A program made the translations under genes and the position numbers. 64,000 nucleotides of DNA, from the NCBI RefSeq assembly GCF_016804325.1, contig NZ_CP043627.1, forward strand, positions 791,001-855,000, given 5' to 3'. The DNA comes from Methylobacterium aquaticum. GTDB taxonomy: Bacteria; Pseudomonadota; Alphaproteobacteria; Rhizobiales; Beijerinckiaceae. The notes beneath the pieces were generated by a model. The model was given only the letters and a program-made list of their open reading frames with translations, was not told where the DNA came from and did no database searches. Below are positions 61,103-64,000 of this stretch, piece by piece (the first letter of the stretch is position 1; the number at the start of each line of letters is the position of its first letter).

Positions 61103-61587
61103 TGGCGCGGCTCGGCAATCCCCTCGTCTACGATCTCCTCGTCGTCGCCGAGATGCTCGCCGACCAGCGGGGGCGTCGCAACCTGCAGAAGGCCGCGATG
61201 CGCCGTGCCGTCAGCTCTGCGTATTATGCGGTGTTTCACGGTCTCTGCTTCGTGAGCACGCGCGCCCTCGGCTTCTGGCGGCGAGATCCGGCGCTGACCG
61301 AGCCGGTCTACCGGCTCCTCGACCACGGCCAGATCCGAAGGCGCCTGGCCGGGCGGGAGGCGGCTGAACTCGGATCGATCGTCGTCGAGATCAGCGCAGC
61401 CTTCGCCTACCTCCAGGATCGCCGGCATCAGGCGGATTACAGCCCGCCCAGCCTGAACATCCATCGCGACGTGACCCGCAACGTCGTGGCCCGTGCCAAG
61501 CAGGCCGTGGCCGACCTCGAAACCCTCGACGACGACCAGTGCCGCCGCCTGGCCGTCCTTCTCATCACCAAGGCCCGGCTCGCCTGA
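61102..61587 (+). CDS. HEPN-like helical protein inserted between pheS and pheT
   Basis: 161 residues, helical. [20 protein letters not shown] (residues ~34-53) matches the HEPN helix 'A-Y-Y-A-x-F-H'. [12 protein letters not shown] (residues ~106-117) resembles the RRxxADY end of the PF05168-type HEPN group, although the RNase RxxxxH motif is not clearly formed. HEPN proteins are often RNase toxins or RNA-binding partners. The ATG at 61102 (GTG 61099 alternative) overlaps the stop of the upstream gene. pheT starts 20 bp after its stop. Confidence 0.75.
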   Translation: MARLGNPLVYDLLVVAEMLADQRGRRNLQKAAMRRAVSSAYYAVFHGLCFVSTRALGFWRRDPALTEPVYRLLDHGQIRRRLAGREAAELGSIVVEISAAFAYLQDRRHQADYSPPSLNIHRDVTRNVVARAKQAVADLETLDDDQCRRLAVLLITKARLA

Positions 61588-61606
61588 GCCGAGAGGTTTT
61601 ATCCCG

Positions 61607-64000
61607 ATGAAATTCACCCTCTCCTGGCTCAAGGACCACCTCGACACCGACGCCTCCCTCGACGTGATCGTCGAGACGCTGACCCGCATCGGGCTGGAGG
61701 TCGAGCGCGTCGAGGACAAGGCGGCGGCGCTGTCGGCCTACCGCATCGCCGCGGTGCTCACCGCCGAGCAGCACCCCAACGCCGACCGCCTGCGGGTCTG
61801 CACCGTCGATACCGGCGAGGGCGCGCCCGTGCAGGTGGTCTGCGGCGCGCCGAACGCGCGGGCCGGCATGAAGACCGTGTTCGCCCCCCCGGGCACCTAC
61901 GTGCCGGGCAAGAACATCACCCTGTCGGTGGGCGTGATCCGCGGCGTCGAGAGCCGGGGCATGCTGTGCTCGGGTGCCGAGCTCGGCCTGTCGGACGACC
62001 ATGACGGCATCCTCGACCTGCCCGCCGAGGCGCCCGTGGGCCAGCCCTACGCCACCTTCGCCCGCCTCGACGATCCGGTGATCGAGATCAACCTGACGCC
62101 GAACCGGCCCGACTGCACCGGCATTTCCGGCATCGCCCGCGATCTGGCGGCGACCGGCATCGGCACGCTCAAGCGCGAGCAGCTGGCGCCGGTGCGCGGG
62201 GAGGGGGCCTGCCCGGTCTCCGTCACCCGCGACTTCGCCCCGGAGGACGCCCATCTCTGCCCGCTCTTCGGCTTGCGGCTGGTGCGCGGCGTCAGGAACG
62301 GGCCGTCGCCCGAATGGATGCGCCGGCGGCTGACTGCGATCGGCCTGCGGCCGATCAATGCGCTCGTCGACATCACCAACTACGTCACCTTCGACCGCGG
62401 CCGGCCGCTCCACGTCTTCGACGCCGCCAAGGTGAAGGGCGACCTCACCGTGCGCCGCGCCCGCGAGGGCGAAGAGATCGTGGCCCTCGACGGCCGGACC
62501 TACCGGCTCGACGACGGCGCGATCGTCATCGCCGACGAGAACGGCGTCGAGTCGATCGCCGGCATCATGGGCGGTGAGCATTCGGGCTGCGACGAGGGCA
62601 CGACCGACGTGCTGATCGAATCGGCGCTGTGGGATCCGCTCACCATCGCCCGCACCGGGCGGCGCCTCGGCATCGTCACCGATGCGCGCTACCGCTTCGA
62701 GCGCGGGGTCGACCCGGCCTTCGCCCTGCCCGGCCTCGATCTCGCGACGAAGCTCGTGCTCGAGCTCTGCGGCGGCACCCCGAGCCAGGCGACCGTGTCG
62801 GGCGAGGTGCCGGATACCGACCGCATCATCGACTTCCCGTGGACCGAGGTGCGCCGGCTGTCCGGCCTCGACCTGCCGCGGCCCGAGATGAAGGTGACGC
62901 TGGAATCGCTCGGCTTCCACGTCGCCGGCTCGGGCGACCGGGTGAAGGTGCTCTCGCCGTCCTGGCGCCCCGACGTCGAGGGCAAGGCCGACCTCGTCGA
63001 GGAGATCATCCGCATCGCCGGCCTCGACCGGATCGAGCCCAAGCCCCTGCCGCGGATCGACGCGACGGTGATCCGCCCGGTCCTCACGGTGATGCAGAAG
63101 CGCACCCGGCAGGCCAAGCGCGAATTCGCCGCCCGCGGCCTCGTCGAGGCGGTGACCTGGTCGTTCATCGCGCATGACGACGCCACCCTGTTCGGCGGCG
63201 GCAAGCCGGAACTGGCGCTGGCCAACCCCATCGCCGCCGACCTGTCGGACATGCGCCCGAGCCTGGTGCCGGGCCTCGCCCGCGCCGCCCAGCGCAACGC
63301 CGACCGCGGATACGGCGACGTCGCGCTGTTCGAGGTCGGGCAGTGCTTTTCCTCCGACCAGCCCGAGGGCCAGACCACGAAGGCCACCGCGCTCCGCCGC
63401 GGCTCCGCCCGCCATGGCGGCGCCGGCCGGCACTGGGACGGCGCGGCACGGCCCGTCGACGCCTTCGAGGCCAAGGCCGACGCGCTCGCGCTGCTCGCCT
63501 CCCTCGGCGTGCCGACCGGCGGCCTCCAGATCGTGGCCGGCGGGCCGGACTGGCTGCATCCCGGCCGCTCCGGCACGCTGCAATTCGGGCCGCGCAACCC
63601 CGTCGGCGTCTTCGGCGAACTGCACCCGCGGGTGCTCAAGGCCCTCGACGTCAAGGGCCCGGTGGTGGTCTGCGAGATCACCCTCGACGCCCTGCCGCTG
63701 CCCAAGTACCGGCCGACCAAGATGAAGCCGGCGGCCCACCTGCCGGACTTCCAGCCGCTCACCCGCGACTTCGCCTTCGTGGTCTCGCGCAAGGTCGCGG
63801 CCGGCGACATCCTGAAGGCGGCGCAAGCCGCCGAGCGCACCCTGGTGACGGCAATCGAGGTGTTCGACGTCTACGAAGGCGCCGGAATCGGCGAGGACCA
63901 GAAGTCCGTCGCCGTGGCGGTGCGGCTGCAGCCGACCGACCGCACCCTGACCGACGCCGAGATCGAGGCGGTGAGCCAGAAGATCGTCGCCGAGGTGACG
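61607..64000 (+). CDS. pheT: Phenylalanine-tRNA ligase beta subunit (3' end beyond the window)
   Basis: Starts [20 protein letters not shown] and reads without interruption for 798 codons to the last base; no stop is seen. The EMAP/tRNA-binding domain (~39-150, [20 protein letters not shown]), B3/4 editing domain ([20 protein letters not shown]), B5 domain, catalytic-like core ([14 protein letters not shown]) and most of the C-terminal anticodon-binding FDX-ACB domain ([20 protein letters not shown]) are present. Only about the last 10 residues should be missing. Confidence 0.97.
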   Translation, partial: MKFTLSWLKDHLDTDASLDVIVETLTRIGLEVERVEDKAAALSAYRIAAVLTAEQHPNADRLRVCTVDTGEGAPVQVVCGAPNARAGMKTVFAPPGTYVPGKNITLSVGVIRGVESRGMLCSGAELGLSDDHDGILDLPAEAPVGQPYATFARLDDPVIEINLTPNRPDCTGISGIARDLAATGIGTLKREQLAPVRGEGACPVSVTRDFAPEDAHLCPLFGLRLVRGVRNGPSPEWMRRRLTAIGLRPINALVDITNYVTFDRGRPLHVFDAAKVKGDLTVRRAREGEEIVALDGRTYRLDDGAIVIADENGVESIAGIMGGEHSGCDEGTTDVLIESALWDPLTIARTGRRLGIVTDARYRFERGVDPAFALPGLDLATKLVLELCGGTPSQATVSGEVPDTDRIIDFPWTEVRRLSGLDLPRPEMKVTLESLGFHVAGSGDRVKVLSPSWRPDVEGKADLVEEIIRIAGLDRIEPKPLPRIDATVIRPVLTVMQKRTRQAKREFAARGLVEAVTWSFIAHDDATLFGGGKPELALANPIAADLSDMRPSLVPGLARAAQRNADRGYGDVALFEVGQCFSSDQPEGQTTKATALRRGSARHGGAGRHWDGAARPVDAFEAKADALALLASLGVPTGGLQIVAGGPDWLHPGRSGTLQFGPRNPVGVFGELHPRVLKALDVKGPVVVCEITLDALPLPKYRPTKMKPAAHLPDFQPLTRDFAFVVSRKVAAGDILKAAQAAERTLVTAIEVFDVYEGAGIGEDQKSVAVAVRLQPTDRTLTDAEIEAVSQKIVAEVT

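Noticed and set aside
60773..61587. Classical MNT-HEPN toxin-antitoxin pair
   Set aside because: The first protein has no nucleotidyltransferase motif, and the RxxxxH RNase motif of the second is not clearly formed; kept only as a HEPN-like pair.
61565..63826. Minus-strand open frame of 753 codons opposite pheT
   Set aside because: Antisense to pheT, low-complexity product without family motifs.

Overview
The window is chromosomal DNA from a very GC-rich alphaproteobacterium, most likely a Methylobacteriaceae member (Methylobacterium sensu lato). This rests on an FtfL-type formate-tetrahydrofolate ligase, the Rhizobiales-type order proA-nadD-rsfS-rlmH-envC-ctpA-yibQ-rppH, an Hsp20/DUF1150 pair, a Hint_2-type protein and an alpha-r8 (MmgR)-like small RNA. 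The assignment is inference from gene content and base composition; no search was run. No tRNA, rRNA, CRISPR array, prophage or intact insertion sequence was seen.

Layout. 0-7 kb: an sRNA candidate on the minus strand, an epoxide-hydrolase-like alpha/beta hydrolase, trpG-trpD-trpC (minus, no trpE beside it), a Bax-inhibitor-1 membrane protein and an ECF sigma/anti-sigma pair. 7-14 kb: a frameshifted paaZ behind a TetR-like palindrome, a frameshifted chemoreceptor and maeB. 14-21 kb: pyruvate dehydrogenase in the order aceE-aceF-lpdA, with a homodimeric-type E1 and lipoyl domains on both E2 and E3. 20.7-26 kb: a DUF6489 protein, a LysR regulator divergent from a glyoxalase-fold ring-cleaving dioxygenase, several hypothetical proteins and about 950 bp without a convincing gene. 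26-35.5 kb: ftfL, a BaiN/TIGR03862-type flavoprotein, TerC, an acyl-CoA synthetase, a frameshifted peptidoglycan amidase, a TerB-DnaJ protein, a glycine-zipper lipoprotein and an orphan ureE with a long His-rich tail. 35.8-41.6 kb: an intact chemoreceptor, then a compositionally odd stretch with a mosaic Hint-domain protein, an AP2-like domain remnant, a stand-alone PAS protein and a PEGA-like lipoprotein. 42-51.3 kb: the long plus-strand housekeeping run from proA to rppH, then DUF2939, hsp20 and DUF1150. 51.3-64 kb: an alpha/beta hydrolase, a GT4 glycosyltransferase, infC (apparently starting at ATT), a debranching enzyme and second GT4 on the minus strand, then rpmI-rplT-pheS-[two small genes]-pheT. 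The inserted pair encodes an acidic-tailed small protein and a HEPN-like protein. pheT runs off the right edge.

Functionally most of the window is core metabolism and housekeeping: acetyl-CoA supply (MaeB plus PDH), C1 assimilation (FtfL), tryptophan and proline synthesis, cell division and envelope (EnvC, CtpA, YibQ, amidase), and translation (IF-3, L35, L20, PheRS). Three families of palindromic intergenic repeats recur. Three genes (paaZ, a chemoreceptor, the amidase) are each broken by the apparent loss of one G/C base in a short G/C run, which looks more like consensus error than biology. The strongest leads for something little described are the HEPN-containing pair inside pheST, the Hint/AP2 island and the sRNA.
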